Below are positions 17,826 to 27,295 of a DNA stretch of 64,000 nucleotides, one piece after another. A program made the position numbers and the translations under genes. The notes below the pieces were generated by a model that had not been told where the DNA came from, did no database searches, and saw only the letters and a list, made by a program, of their open reading frames with translations. The stretch's first letter is position 1. The number at the start of each line of letters is the position of its first letter. Source of the DNA: Nitrospinaceae bacterium UBA7883 (lineage in GTDB: Bacteria > Nitrospinota_A > UBA7883); NCBI GenBank assembly GCA_002500605.1, contig DLRR01000002.1, positions 118,526-182,525 of the forward strand. The letters run 5' to 3'.

Positions 17826-20138
17826 TTAGCGCTTTATACCTACAGGCTTCAATTTTGCGAATTTTTTAACTAGTTTCTTAGAACCATAACGAGGGAAATA
17901 AACGGTTATTTTACTTTTGTCTCCCTTTCCATCAATGGCTCTTATCACACCAACGCCAAAGCTTGGATGAGCAACTTTTATTCCGGGTTCATATCCATCC
18001 ATAGAATTGGCAAATAGTTTTTCAGATTGATGGCCAATACCATGGTCTGGTACAAACTTTTGTAATGGCTCGTTACAAGGCGAATATTGTTTAATAGAAG
18101 CTGATGATTTTATTCCTTCCGAGTACTCTTTGCACTCAGTAGTCTCCGTGGGTAAGTCAGCAAGGAATGGAGAGGGCATGTTGGTCTGTGATATCCCTAA
18201 CAGACGACGTGAAAGAGCATGGCTTAGAAACAGTTTTTCCTTGGCCCTCGTCATAGCAACATACAGCAATCTACGTTCCTCTTGCATCTGCAGTGGATCA
18301 TCCTTACTCCTTGCGTGAGGAAACAAATTATCCTCCATCCCAGTAATGAAAACCATTGGAAACTCAAGGCCTTTGCTTATGTGAATGGTCATTAACTTTA
18401 CTGTTCCGGTATTCTGATCAACCATGTCTGCATCTGCCATTAGCGCAGTCTGGTCTAGAAAAGATAATATCGAAATGTTACCGGTTCTTTCTGAAAACTC
18501 AGCGGCGGCGGAAACTAGCTCATTGAGGTTTTCTATCCTCGAAAGTGATTCACTGTTGTTGTCGGCTAGCAGCCATCGCATGTATCCACTTTCCTCCATA
18601 GCCCTGGAAATAGCTTCGGAAGACTCGTATGATCCGGCAAAGGTTCTTATACTTGAAAGCACCTCACGAAAGCCTTCTAACTTGGCCTTAGCCGTAGAAG
18701 ACAATTCATGTACAGAAGAAATATTATCTAGCATCACTCCCATGGGAACACCATCAGCAGCAGCTTGGTGCTCCAATTTTTCAATAGTTACTGCACCAAT
18801 TCCACGCGGAGGTGTGTTTATAATTCGTTTTAGGTTTACTGTGTCAAATGGGTTTAGAGCTGCACGAAAATAAGCCAGGATGTCTTTAACCTCCTTTCGC
18901 TCATAAAATTTTAATCCGCCGTATATTTGGTAAGCAAGTCCACCGTTCCTAAGGCCATCTTCTATGGCTCTTGACTGGGAATTGGTTCTATAAAACACTG
19001 CCACGTCGGAAAGCCTAAGACCGTCACTTTTTACTGTCGAAAGTATTGTTTTAACGACGAATGATGCTTCCGCAGTCTCATCCAATGCGGTTTTTAAGGT
19101 AACTTTATCCCCCTCCTCATTCTCTGTCCACAACCGCTTATCCTTTCTATCAGGGTTGCGTGATATAACAGCGGATGCCGCAGAAATAATGTTTGATGTA
19201 GAGCGATAGTTTTGCTCAAGCAATACAACTTTAGTTTCGGGGAAATCATTCTCAAAACTCAAAATATTGCCTACATTAGCTCCGCGCCACTGATAAATCG
19301 ATTGATCATCATCCCCTACAACGCAAATATTTTTATCACCATTGACCAACAGGCGTATTAGATTGTACTGGACAACATTTGAATCTTGAAACTCATCAAT
19401 TAGAATATGCTGGAATTTGTTACGGTATTCTAAACAAAGATTTTGATTATTTTGAAGCATTTCCACTGTCTTTATTAGCAAGTCGTCGAAGTCCATCACC
19501 TTGGCTTCCCGCAAATTGTCCTCATATCTTTGGAATATCAATACAAATTCGTGGTTCCACGGAAATCGCTTTTCTTCTTCTGCATCAACCGGATTTTTCA
19601 TCTTGTTTTTGAATTTTGAGATTTTAGAAAGAATCTCCCGGGCTGGATATTTTTTTTCCTCTAAGTTTAAATCTTTCAGAATGGTTTTTATGAGTCGTTT
19701 CTGGTCTTGCGCATCGTAAACTGCAAAATCACGAGGATAGTTTATAAATTCATGGTGTTTTCTCAAAAGCCTAAGACAAACACTGTGGAAAGTAGATATC
19801 CACAGGTTGGTCGAGTGCATTCTTAACAGACTCTGCGTGCGCTCTTTCATCTCCTGGGCCGCTTTATTGGTGAAAGTAAGAGCCAAGATAGCCCATGGTT
19901 GAACTCCTTCGCTTATTAGCCTTGCAATGCGATAAGTAATGACACGGGTTTTTCCCGATCCTGCCCCAGCAAGGATCATCAATGGACCAGATGGTGCTAA
20001 TACCGCCTCGAGCTGATGCTTGTTGAGACTAGCAGCCAATTGGTTTTCTAACTCATTGCTCAAAAGTTGCTGCTGGGCTGCACTAAGACTATTTCCATCA
20101 ACGACAGGATACCGGCTTCCAATTTGTTTGTTCTTCAC
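17826..20138 (-). CDS. pcrA: ATP-dependent DNA helicase PcrA/UvrD (SF1A)
   Basis: A 770-residue 3'-to-5' helicase. In order: Q-motif (LNKHQLEAV), Walker A GAGSGKTRVI, motif Ia LTFTNKAAQEM, motif II VDDDQSIYQWRGA preceded by LIDEFQDSN, motif III/IV VLLEQNYRST, motif V TIHISKGLEFPMVF and motif VI RRLLYVAMTRAKEKL. The C-terminal tail holds a Tudor-like segment (GIKVAHPSFGVGVI, then KSKITVYFP) known in PcrA/UvrD to contact RNA polymerase. It acts in nucleotide-excision and replication-fork repair. It overlaps the VKOR-DsbA gene end by four bases. Confidence 0.94.
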   Translation of the reverse strand: MKNKQIGSRYPVVDGNSLSAAQQQLLSNELENQLAASLNKHQLEAVLAPSGPLMILAGAGSGKTRVITYRIARLISEGVQPWAILALTFTNKAAQEMKERTQSLLRMHSTNLWISTFHSVCLRLLRKHHEFINYPRDFAVYDAQDQKRLIKTILKDLNLEEKKYPAREILSKISKFKNKMKNPVDAEEEKRFPWNHEFVLIFQRYEDNLREAKVMDFDDLLIKTVEMLQNNQNLCLEYRNKFQHILIDEFQDSNVVQYNLIRLLVNGDKNICVVGDDDQSIYQWRGANVGNILSFENDFPETKVVLLEQNYRSTSNIISAASAVISRNPDRKDKRLWTENEEGDKVTLKTALDETAEASFVVKTILSTVKSDGLRLSDVAVFYRTNSQSRAIEDGLRNGGLAYQIYGGLKFYERKEVKDILAYFRAALNPFDTVNLKRIINTPPRGIGAVTIEKLEHQAAADGVPMGVMLDNISSVHELSSTAKAKLEGFREVLSSIRTFAGSYESSEAISRAMEESGYMRWLLADNNSESLSRIENLNELVSAAAEFSERTGNISILSFLDQTALMADADMVDQNTGTVKLMTIHISKGLEFPMVFITGMEDNLFPHARSKDDPLQMQEERRLLYVAMTRAKEKLFLSHALSRRLLGISQTNMPSPFLADLPTETTECKEYSEGIKSSASIKQYSPCNEPLQKFVPDHGIGHQSEKLFANSMDGYEPGIKVAHPSFGVGVIRAIDGKGDKSKITVYFPRYGSKKLVKKFAKLKPVGIKR

Positions 20139-21148
20139 TTCAAAAACCGTTCGATCTTTTCATAAGGCTTATACCCGCGTATTATTTGTACGATCTTACC
20201 ACCCTTATAAACAACCATCGTTGGTGTTGAGTGTATGTTAAGTGCATTGGCTTTCGCCCTATCTTCACCAACTTTTACCTGAATTTTATTTTTTAACCTA
20301 TCAGTGAAATGCACTGTATTTAGGTGAGTTTTTAGGTAGTTATATAAATTGTTCTGGTTTCTGAACATCTCTCTTCGCTCCTTTATGAATTCATCTCTCC
20401 CTTTAGTGAATGCAATAGCGTTTACATATGAAACCGCCACGGGAGAAATAGATTCAGGGCGCAGTATTAAGTCGCGAAAAACAAGTAAAGCATTTGGATG
20501 TTTTTCCATCAATTCTTCAATTACAGGCTCCATCATTCTGCAATGTCCGCACAAAAAGTCAGAGTATAGCTCTAGTCGCAAATCTGATGACAAATCCCCG
20601 GCGTAGGTAATGATTGGCCCAACAGAGGTAAATGTTTTATCAGTGCTCATTTGAACTGGCAGAGCCATTCCAGCAAATACTACAAGTGCTATTATAGGAG
20701 TTGACCAGACTTTTCCAGGTAATGAAAAATGTTTTGCCTTGTGATGATAAATTGCGGTGACAATAAACAGGACTACCACCGTAACAAACTGAATAAGGCA
20801 AAATGCGCAAAACATATCAACAACAAAAACCATAACCCAGAGAAAGTAAAACTCGGCACCAAGCAATACAGCGGCTAGTGGAAGGGTAAACATTGTAAAC
20901 ATGCGAAGAACGAGGAGGTAAACCACATAACCAAACAATCCCCACCAGGCAACGGAAACACCAAATATTTGTGCATAAGGGGTGTTAGCAATATTTGCAC
21001 ACTCACTGGTATTGCCACCACAAAGCAACATGAGCACAGGGATGTGATGGCTCAATTCCGTTATAATGGTAAGAAGAACACCCCAGCCTGATATTAGATA
21101 TAGCGCGATAACTAGTTTGCTATTGGTACCATCCTCTTTTTGACTCAT
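20135..21148 (-). CDS. VKOR-DsbA fusion, disulfide-bond formation
   Basis: A 337-residue fusion. The N-terminal half is a vitamin K epoxide reductase domain with about five membrane helices, the Cys pair region CGGNTSECANI, GVSVAWWGLFGY and the quinone-facing CAFCLIQF CxxC. The C-terminal half (from ~190) is a thioredoxin-fold DsbA/DsbG domain with CGHCRMMEP and the cis-Pro loop NIHSTPTMVVYKGG. Such fusions oxidise cysteines outside the inner membrane and pass electrons to quinone, doing the work of DsbA plus DsbB; here menaquinone is likely, given the nearby mqn genes. The link to pcrA is positional only. Confidence 0.9.
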   Translation of the reverse strand: MSQKEDGTNSKLVIALYLISGWGVLLTIITELSHHIPVLMLLCGGNTSECANIANTPYAQIFGVSVAWWGLFGYVVYLLVLRMFTMFTLPLAAVLLGAEFYFLWVMVFVVDMFCAFCLIQFVTVVVLFIVTAIYHHKAKHFSLPGKVWSTPIIALVVFAGMALPVQMSTDKTFTSVGPIITYAGDLSSDLRLELYSDFLCGHCRMMEPVIEELMEKHPNALLVFRDLILRPESISPVAVSYVNAIAFTKGRDEFIKERREMFRNQNNLYNYLKTHLNTVHFTDRLKNKIQVKVGEDRAKANALNIHSTPTMVVYKGGKIVQIIRGYKPYEKIERFLK

Positions 21149-21411
21149 CTCTCTACATTTCTGCCATTATAATTAGGTTTAGCTTTAATATTCATGCTTT
21201 GATACCGCGGGCTCGGAGTAATAAAATGTACGCAAAATTCACTGGCCAAATGTCTTTACAGACAAACACTTTACGAATGTACAATATACCCCATAATGTA
21301 ATATTTTCACCCAATTTAAGTAAAAGTAAGGGATTTTCTAAAGCAGTAGGTTTTAAAACTGGGAACAAGTTGTTACAATTCGTACTCCAAAACTTAATCT
21401 GAGCAATGTAC

Positions 21412-21499
21412 GCCGGGATGGCGGAACTGGTAGACGCAGAGGACTTAAAATCCTCCGGCTCTAAGAGCTATGCGGGTTCGATTCCCGCTCCCGGCACCA
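21412..21499 (+). tRNA. tRNA-Leu (anticodon UAA)
   Basis: An 88-base cloverleaf. GCCGGGA pairs with TCCCGGC in the acceptor; the anticodon loop CTTAAAA sits on a GAGGA/TCCTC stem. A long class II variable arm follows, then T-arm GCGGGTTCGATTCCCGC and an encoded CCA end. Long variable arm and anticodon identify Leu. It stands alone and points toward the GC-richer respiratory genes. Confidence 0.97.
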
Positions 21500-21907
21500 C
21501 ATATAATTGGGCTTTACCTTTGATAGAATCTCCAAAGCGACGATATCGCCTAAAAGGGCAATAACCATCTCGCCGAAACAGCAAGCGAAGCTCTATGACG
21601 ATTTATTGATCATATTCACCGCCAAACCTAATGATAGGTTGGTCTTTAAAATCCTCAAGTCGATCAGTCCCTAGGTAAGTAATAAGAAGTGGCGCCCGAA
21701 CCAGACCACTGGGGAAGAGGGTGGTCACTGGTTTGTGGAAATACCATGCTCGTACCACCGTGAGTAAGCCAAGGATGTCTTAACAGACATTTCCCAAGAA
21801 ATTTCCATTATTAGTTTAATTTCATCTGCAAGGATCTGTGCCCAGAATAAAACCTGGTGCCCTGCAGCTTTGTCTCGGACAATGATCGCGGTAACTCGAT
21901 TCTGTTC
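21500..21907. other. Gene-free region between tRNA-Leu and the cytochrome operon
   Basis: 408 bases with no convincing gene. On the minus strand the cytochrome c frame stays open for 60 codons beyond its TAG stop (to 21725), but the reading lacks a start and resembles nothing I know. No terminal inverted repeats, transposase motif or copy of the tRNA 3' end was seen. It could be decayed sequence at an insertion boundary. Confidence 0.5.
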
Positions 21908-22900
21908 CTACGAGCCTTCAACCGATTCTTTTTCTGTTTCACGGTAACCGGGTAATTGAATCATCCGGTCCATTGAAGCGTTGTATAAAGAGATCGGCTC
22001 TTGAAGACTAAGAAGATATACAACAATGGTGGCAGCTTCTTCCTCAGAAAGCTCGACAGCGGCGGCCATGATGCTATCATCAATGTTTGCTGAAGGATCG
22101 AGCAACGATTCGTATAGAAAGCCGAACCTGCGGCTCTGGAATCTCTTGTTATGAATGCCGCCACGCGCGTTATTGTAGAACTTTGTTCCAGCGGTGGTAA
22201 GCTCTGGCCCATCCTTCCCTCCTTCCTTCTTGATGGTATGGCAACCAATGCATTCATACTCTTCCGCAAGCGCCTGCCCGCGCATCAACTCTGGGGCACC
22301 TGGGAACCTGTCTTTTGGATCGTGACATTTTCCGCAGGAAGCCTGTGTTATTTCCACCGGCAGCATCGGCCGGAGTATTCCTCTTTCATTCGCTTCACTT
22401 TCGGTATAAGGATCATAGAGGTTCTCCATGCCATGCGCATCCAGTTTTGTGGTGGCACGACCTTGCCCTTCATGGCAAATAGTACAGCCAAACACCGGAA
22501 AATCATGACGCAAACGTTTTTTATATTCGTCCAACGAGTATGTTTTCTTCCAGCCGTTTTTCGTTAATATAGGATGCGCTTTATAGGGGTTTTCTTCGCC
22601 GACCATTAACGGGTTGTCTACCCCCATATGGCAGGTAACGCACCTGTCGGCACGATTCCACTTTGGAAGCCATATCTGACGCACTTTCAGAGGCGTCGCA
22701 AGTACAAACTCTTTTCTGTCTGCCGCGGAGCGCTCCGTTTGCATCTCGATGTATTTTTCCTGATACGATACCCATTCCGGATAATATTCATCAATGGTGT
22801 AATAAATAATCAGCGACAGAGAAATGGCTATCAGCAACACAAACCAGATGTAAAACTTTTCTTCAACACGATCAGTTTCTTTAGCTTTATGGACTTTCAT
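21908..22900 (-). CDS. Membrane-anchored tetraheme cytochrome c of the Rieske/cytochrome b complex
   Basis: A 330-residue protein with one N-terminal membrane helix (residues ~17-35) and a large extracytoplasmic part with four CxxCH heme sites: CVTCH (87-91), CTICH (139-143), CGKCH (189-193) and CIGCH (217-221). The C-terminal part with the last heme (GCHTIKKEGGKDGPELT, later EAATIVVYLLSL) looks like a class I monoheme domain; the earlier hemes are more multiheme-like. It ends the operon after cytochrome b, and is probably the complex's own cytochrome, taking electrons from the Rieske cluster and passing them on. Standard bc1 complexes have a single-heme c1, so four hemes is notable. Confidence 0.88.
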   Translation of the reverse strand: MKVHKAKETDRVEEKFYIWFVLLIAISLSLIIYYTIDEYYPEWVSYQEKYIEMQTERSAADRKEFVLATPLKVRQIWLPKWNRADRCVTCHMGVDNPLMVGEENPYKAHPILTKNGWKKTYSLDEYKKRLRHDFPVFGCTICHEGQGRATTKLDAHGMENLYDPYTESEANERGILRPMLPVEITQASCGKCHDPKDRFPGAPELMRGQALAEEYECIGCHTIKKEGGKDGPELTTAGTKFYNNARGGIHNKRFQSRRFGFLYESLLDPSANIDDSIMAAAVELSEEEAATIVVYLLSLQEPISLYNASMDRMIQLPGYRETEKESVEGS

Positions 22901-22913
22901 TATTTATTGATCA

Positions 22914-24497
22914 TTAAATGTTGAACCATGGAGTTGTGATTATGTACCGTACATCGAAATACAGTCGGAGTATGATTTTCAAAAAAATCATGCCGAACAT
23001 AAGAACGTGAAACATTATCAATGAATACTTTACCGCGCCGCGCCTATTGTAAAAACTTTTCCATAACAACTTGGGCAGGACCATTCCACCAACGAAGTAG
23101 CCAATTATAAGCGACCACCCTGCCAGAGAAGAAAGATTATGAAGCGCTCCGGAAGGAGACTTGTGTATGTCCCAGCTTTCCCATGGAAAATAAAGCTGCC
23201 ATCCGGGTCCGCGGAAAAATTCACCAAATATAATCAGAGCGAACCAGGCGATAAATCCAACGAGAAAAAAAATGACGCTGAAAGCCCTTTTTGAAAAGTG
23301 TAAGCCGCCTTGAGCATCCTGATGCGCGTCTACATAACAGATCAAAACAAGACCGGAGATTATCAAGCTTGGAAGAACCACACCAGCCAGCCAAGGATCA
23401 AAATAAACAAGAAGCTCCTGCAACCCGAGAAAATACCACGCGGCCTTGGCGGGATTTGGCGTGACCGATGGATTAGCTACTGTTTCAAGCGGACCGTCTG
23501 CAATGAAAGAAATTACAAAAAGCGCTGTGAACACCACAAGGAAGCATAGCACCAGTCGAACAACAAGATGCGGCCATGTAAAAATTTCGTCATATGGTTT
23601 ATCTTCAGTGGCGACCACTGGAGTCTTATCATTCATCAGCGCCATTAAATGATATGTTTTTACTGGCTCAGGTTGAATTGCCGCTGCAGAAGCCTCTTTT
23701 ATCTTACCTGATTCATTTTTCCTTCTCTCCTCCAGATCCTTGTGAGGGATAGACAATCCCCCGTCTTTTCTGATTCTAAAAAAATGAAGGCCAATAAGGC
23801 CGCATGCGATTAACGGGAGCACAACGCAATGAAGCACGTAAAAGCGTATGAGAGTGTTTTGCCCGATCACCGTACCACCGGTCAGCACAAAGCTGATATC
23901 ATTTGTAATGTCAAATCCGAGCATTTCCGAAAATGGGCCGCTGGCACCGATAAATGGCGTAGCCTTTGCCATGTTGCCACCCACGCTTATCGCCCAGAAC
24001 GAAAGCTGATCCCAAGGCAGAAGATAACCGGTAAAACTTAAAAGGAGCGTTATCACTAGGAGTCCGATACCCACCACCCAGTTGAACTCACGCGGCGGTT
24101 TATAGGAGCCGGTCAAGAAGACTCTTAGCATATGGAACATTACTGCTAGAACCATCCCGTGCGCTGCCCAGCGGTGCATGTTACGAACAACCCTTCCCCA
24201 CGGGACGATGAAGATGATGTCTTTCATGTTTTCATAAGCTCGATCTGTCGCCGGAATGTAGTAGAACATTAGCAGTACACCGGTTAATGACACAATTATG
24301 AACATGAAAAAAGAAATCACGCCAAGATAAAAATGGTACCCTAGCCTTAGGGCCGATTTGTCCACCTTAACCGGTAACACGTGGAGGAAAAAATTGCTGG
24401 TAATAATCAGCGATCGGTTAAGCGCGGTATTCGGCCACCCGTGACGAATGATAGAACGAAAGACCTGTGAATCGATCAATTTATTTAACAGTTTCAA
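22914..24497 (-). CDS. Cytochrome b of a quinol-oxidising bc-type complex
   Basis: A 527-residue membrane protein joining the four-helix heme domain and the C-terminal helices, as in full-length cytochrome b. Heme His pairs are in NMHRWAAHGMVLAVMFH (helix B) and FYVLHCVVLPLIACGLIGLH (helix D). The quinol-oxidation site appears as NPAKAAWYFLGLQELL, a b6f-subunit-IV-like version of PEWY, close to PDWY-type variants. A charged cytoplasmic insert (about 255-300, DKTPVVATEDKPYDEIF) separates the halves. It lies between the Rieske and cytochrome c genes and starts 31 bases after the Rieske stop. Confidence 0.92.
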   Translation of the reverse strand: MKLLNKLIDSQVFRSIIRHGWPNTALNRSLIITSNFFLHVLPVKVDKSALRLGYHFYLGVISFFMFIIVSLTGVLLMFYYIPATDRAYENMKDIIFIVPWGRVVRNMHRWAAHGMVLAVMFHMLRVFLTGSYKPPREFNWVVGIGLLVITLLLSFTGYLLPWDQLSFWAISVGGNMAKATPFIGASGPFSEMLGFDITNDISFVLTGGTVIGQNTLIRFYVLHCVVLPLIACGLIGLHFFRIRKDGGLSIPHKDLEERRKNESGKIKEASAAAIQPEPVKTYHLMALMNDKTPVVATEDKPYDEIFTWPHLVVRLVLCFLVVFTALFVISFIADGPLETVANPSVTPNPAKAAWYFLGLQELLVYFDPWLAGVVLPSLIISGLVLICYVDAHQDAQGGLHFSKRAFSVIFFLVGFIAWFALIIFGEFFRGPGWQLYFPWESWDIHKSPSGALHNLSSLAGWSLIIGYFVGGMVLPKLLWKSFYNRRGAVKYSLIMFHVLMFGMIFLKIILRLYFDVRYIITTPWFNI

Positions 24498-24528
24498 AAG
24501 TTTCCCCTAAGCTTTTGTGGCGGCAATT

Positions 24529-25095
24529 TTATAGCTTTAGCAGATGCTGCTTATCCTCTCGCTTAGGCATTAACTGCGCCTGCTGAGGCCTGCCCACGTT
24601 GAGTATCCCCACACCGACCTCGATCCTGCCGTCCGGAGTCATTCTTATTGGCGCTCTCCACAGTGGAGATGGTGCGGGACCGGAAATATTGTTCCCCTCC
24701 ACATCAAAAACCGATCCGTGACAGCCGCATTGAAACAAAAGTTCCTCTTGGTTCCACCTGGGTGTGCAACCAAGATGAGTGCAAACAGCAATAAGCGAGT
24801 ATATTCCTTTTTTTTTGGTAATCGGTTCTCCGTGATGGATTACCCAAACTTTGTAGTCCTTAATCAAACGAGTATCCACCGTACCTTCAGGAAAATCTTC
24901 CGGAAACCCGGCTATGATTGTCTCCGAAGGCTCGTAGAGCACCTTGGGAACCATGAACCTTCCTATGTTAACGACCCCTCCGCCAACAAATACTGTAAGC
25001 CCCCACGAGGTCGTCCATGTTAGGACATCGCGTCTAGTTATAAGCTTCTTCACGACTATAATTTCACCTTCTAATAAATAATTTTCATATTGCAA
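24529..25095 (-). CDS. Rieske 2Fe-2S protein of the bc-type complex
   Basis: About 188 residues with a twin-Arg-like TRRDVLTW before a single N-terminal membrane helix, then a Rieske domain with both cluster loops CTHLGCTPRW and CGCHGSVFDVEGN, followed by the Pro loop GPAPSPLWR. It shuttles electrons from quinol to cytochrome c. The first codon is an ATG at 25095, inside the preceding gene; a GTG at 25053, just before KKLITRRD, is a credible alternative. The eleven-base overlap with the upstream oxidoreductase gene argues for one operon. Confidence 0.9.
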   Translation of the reverse strand: MQYENYLLEGEIIVVKKLITRRDVLTWTTSWGLTVFVGGGVVNIGRFMVPKVLYEPSETIIAGFPEDFPEGTVDTRLIKDYKVWVIHHGEPITKKKGIYSLIAVCTHLGCTPRWNQEELLFQCGCHGSVFDVEGNNISGPAPSPLWRAPIRMTPDGRIEVGVGILNVGRPQQAQLMPKREDKQHLLKL

Positions 25096-26983
25096 CCGGA
25101 TCGAATTTTTCCATAGTTATTGCGTCCACCGGGCACCGCTCGGCGCACAAGCCGCAACGGACACAAAAAGTTTCATCTTTTATAATAGCCGTCGCCTTGA
25201 TGCTTGCAAATTCGTATTGAGAGCTTGAATTTTGACCATCCCCAAACCTCGCTCGCAATGTTTTGTTTACCTGTTCTGTCTTTTCTAAAGAATCCAGATC
25301 AACCAACTCAAGGCAGGATTCCGGGCATACGTCAGCACATCCTCCGCATAACAAGCATGTGTTGCTGTCAAAAACTGTGTTGACATTGCATTGAAGGCAG
25401 CGTTCACCTTCTCTAAGGCCTGCAGACTCACTCAATGTCAATTCAACTTCGATTTTCCCTACCCGGTCATCGACTGGTATGCAATCCGGTTTGTGCCTTG
25501 GAATGTAGAGACAATCCTGTGAAATTACCCTGTTCGGTTGCTTGGTCATTTTGAACATTTTGGAATCTTTTCCAGCTTTCGAAAGGTATTTATGCATTTC
25601 CAGGGCTACAGTTTTTCCATTGGAAATAGCGTCCACGATAAGCCGCGGCCCAAAAGCGGCGTCGCCGCCAACCCATACACGGTCCGATGTGGTTTTTAAA
25701 GTGCCGGGGTCAACCTCTAGTGTTCCCCTTGCGGTAAGTTTAATCCCGTCGTCTTGACCGATCCAGGAAAAGTCAGACTGCTGACCAATCGCCAGAATCA
25801 CAGAATCCACAGGTAGAACACTTTCAGAGTTTTCATGAAAAGAAGGGTTGAACCTGCCTTGATCATCGAACACAGATTTTACCGCGATTGTTTCAAGCCC
25901 TACAATCTTTCCACTTTCCGCCACGATTCGTCTTGGCCCTCGTGAGGTGTGGATTTTAATCCTTTCCTCCTCTGCCTCTTCTACCTCCTCTGGGTCGGCT
26001 GGCATTTCATCCCTGGACTCGAGGCATATCATATGTATCTCTTTTACACCAGACAATCGCTTCGCTTCCCGGGTCGCATCCAATGCATGGGTCAGCTCAT
26101 CCTGGTCCGGTTCTTTTTTCGTATCCATGGATTGGATAACCTCTGCCGCCTTAAGAATCGTGCTTTTCATCTGGTCAGGTGTAAGCTTTTCAACGTCCTG
26201 TGATGAACGAAATACACAGCGGGCGACATCTGTTGCCACGCTGCCGCCTCCTATGACAACAACCCGCTCACCAAGCGTGATTGGTTTGCCCATATTGATA
26301 TCGAACAGAAACTCTACGGCATTATAAACTCCGGGAAGATCTATTCCTTCAAGTGGGATATCTCTTGATTTGTGCGCTCCAATTGCTATGAATGCCGTCT
26401 CGTAACCTTCTTCCCATAAAGTGCTCAGGTTGAAATCTTTTCCAATGGCGCTGTTTAAGCGTATTTCGACACCAAGGTTTTTAATAGCCTCGATCTCCAT
26501 CCTCAGGATATCTCTCGGTAGTCTCCAGGCTGGAATGCCAAGATAAAGCATGCCTCCCGGCACGGGTGACTTTTCAAAAACCGTAACTGTATATCCTAGA
26601 AGCGCAAGATCATGCGCGCATGACAATCCGGCGGGACCTGCTCCGATGATGGCAACCTTTTTTCCATTGGGCGGAGTTTGTTGTTTACCGGGGAAGTGAC
26701 CAAGCCCCTTGCTGTGGTGTTCAGTGGCTACTCGTTTTAGCTGGCGTATCGATACCGCGTCGTCAAATAGCGCTCTGCGACATGCATTTTCGCATGGATG
26801 GGCGCATACGCGGCCAAGCGAGTATACGAAGGGATTTGGCGCTCTGGCGGTATTATACGCCTCCTCATATTCGCCATTTCCAACAGCGCAGCAATACCCA
26901 CCCGCGCCGGTACTGATAGGACATGCATCACGGCACTTAATCAGGGCCGAATAAGAAGAGAAATCGTGAAACTCAACCTTCAT
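25085..26983 (-). CDS. GltD/DPD-type FAD NAD(P) oxidoreductase with two extra 4Fe-4S clusters
   Basis: A 632-residue protein. Residues ~15-75 form a Cys-rich Fe-S domain (CRDACP, GGYCCAVGNGEY, GRVCAHPCENACRRA) as in glutamate synthase small subunit and dihydropyrimidine dehydrogenase. Two dinucleotide folds follow: IIGAGPAGLSCAHDLALLGY for FAD and VVIGGGSVATDVARCVF for NAD(P), with GGDAAFGPRLIVDAISNGK binding FAD. The C-terminus has two ferredoxin motifs, CLLCGGCADVCPESC and CVRCGLCAERCPVDA. No glutamate synthase large subunit is near. It is first in the Rieske-cytochrome b-cytochrome c operon, so it may link NAD(P) or ferredoxin to quinol oxidation. A similar association is known to me from anammox Rieske/cytochrome b complexes. 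Confidence 0.88.
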   Translation of the reverse strand: MKVEFHDFSSYSALIKCRDACPISTGAGGYCCAVGNGEYEEAYNTARAPNPFVYSLGRVCAHPCENACRRALFDDAVSIRQLKRVATEHHSKGLGHFPGKQQTPPNGKKVAIIGAGPAGLSCAHDLALLGYTVTVFEKSPVPGGMLYLGIPAWRLPRDILRMEIEAIKNLGVEIRLNSAIGKDFNLSTLWEEGYETAFIAIGAHKSRDIPLEGIDLPGVYNAVEFLFDINMGKPITLGERVVVIGGGSVATDVARCVFRSSQDVEKLTPDQMKSTILKAAEVIQSMDTKKEPDQDELTHALDATREAKRLSGVKEIHMICLESRDEMPADPEEVEEAEEERIKIHTSRGPRRIVAESGKIVGLETIAVKSVFDDQGRFNPSFHENSESVLPVDSVILAIGQQSDFSWIGQDDGIKLTARGTLEVDPGTLKTTSDRVWVGGDAAFGPRLIVDAISNGKTVALEMHKYLSKAGKDSKMFKMTKQPNRVISQDCLYIPRHKPDCIPVDDRVGKIEVELTLSESAGLREGERCLQCNVNTVFDSNTCLLCGGCADVCPESCLELVDLDSLEKTEQVNKTLRARFGDGQNSSSQYEFASIKATAIIKDETFCVRCGLCAERCPVDAITMEKFDPVAI

Positions 26984-27295
26984 CGCCCAAAACCCTTAAT
27001 TTTATTGCAAGGACGACTTCTGACTATATAGCCAGTAGCTTAGTGGTGAAATCGAAGGGAAAAGAATTCTATTATAATTAACCGACATTCCCCTATGACT
27101 TCTTCTGCTATTCATATTGGTTAAATATTACCAACTATAGAAAAAAATGTGTAGCCAATTCCACCAATTGATGTTCCTCCTACTCTTCCACATAAGTTTC
27201 AAACTAAAAAATAGCTCAACCAGCCTGAAAAAGATTAGCTGTTTGTTATAAGCCCACCAACTCTTACTATATTTCTATTATTAAACACCCGCTTT
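26984..27295. other. Gene-free AT-rich stretch upstream of the respiratory operon
   Basis: 312 bases separating the NAD(P) oxidoreductase start from the BshC-like stop. The best promoter hint on the minus strand is a perfect TATAAT (plus-strand ATTATA at 27071-27076), about 80 bases before the oxidoreductase ATG, with only a poor -35 match (GTCATA). No strong hairpin or repeat was found. Confidence 0.45.

Noticed and set aside
21725..21907. Cytochrome c frame stays open for 60 codons past its TAG stop
   Set aside because: TAG is not a Sec codon, the extra reading shows no heme or membrane motif, and the protein already ends normally. Chance or decayed sequence is the simpler reading.
21500..21907. 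Transposase remnant
   Set aside because: Short Arg/Lys-rich readings look faintly transposase-like, but there is no DDE motif, terminal repeat or target duplication.
21412..27000. Respiratory operon as an integrated element with tRNA-Leu attachment site
   Set aside because: I found no duplicate of the tRNA 3' end around 26990-27295 and no integrase, so only the composition shift is reported.
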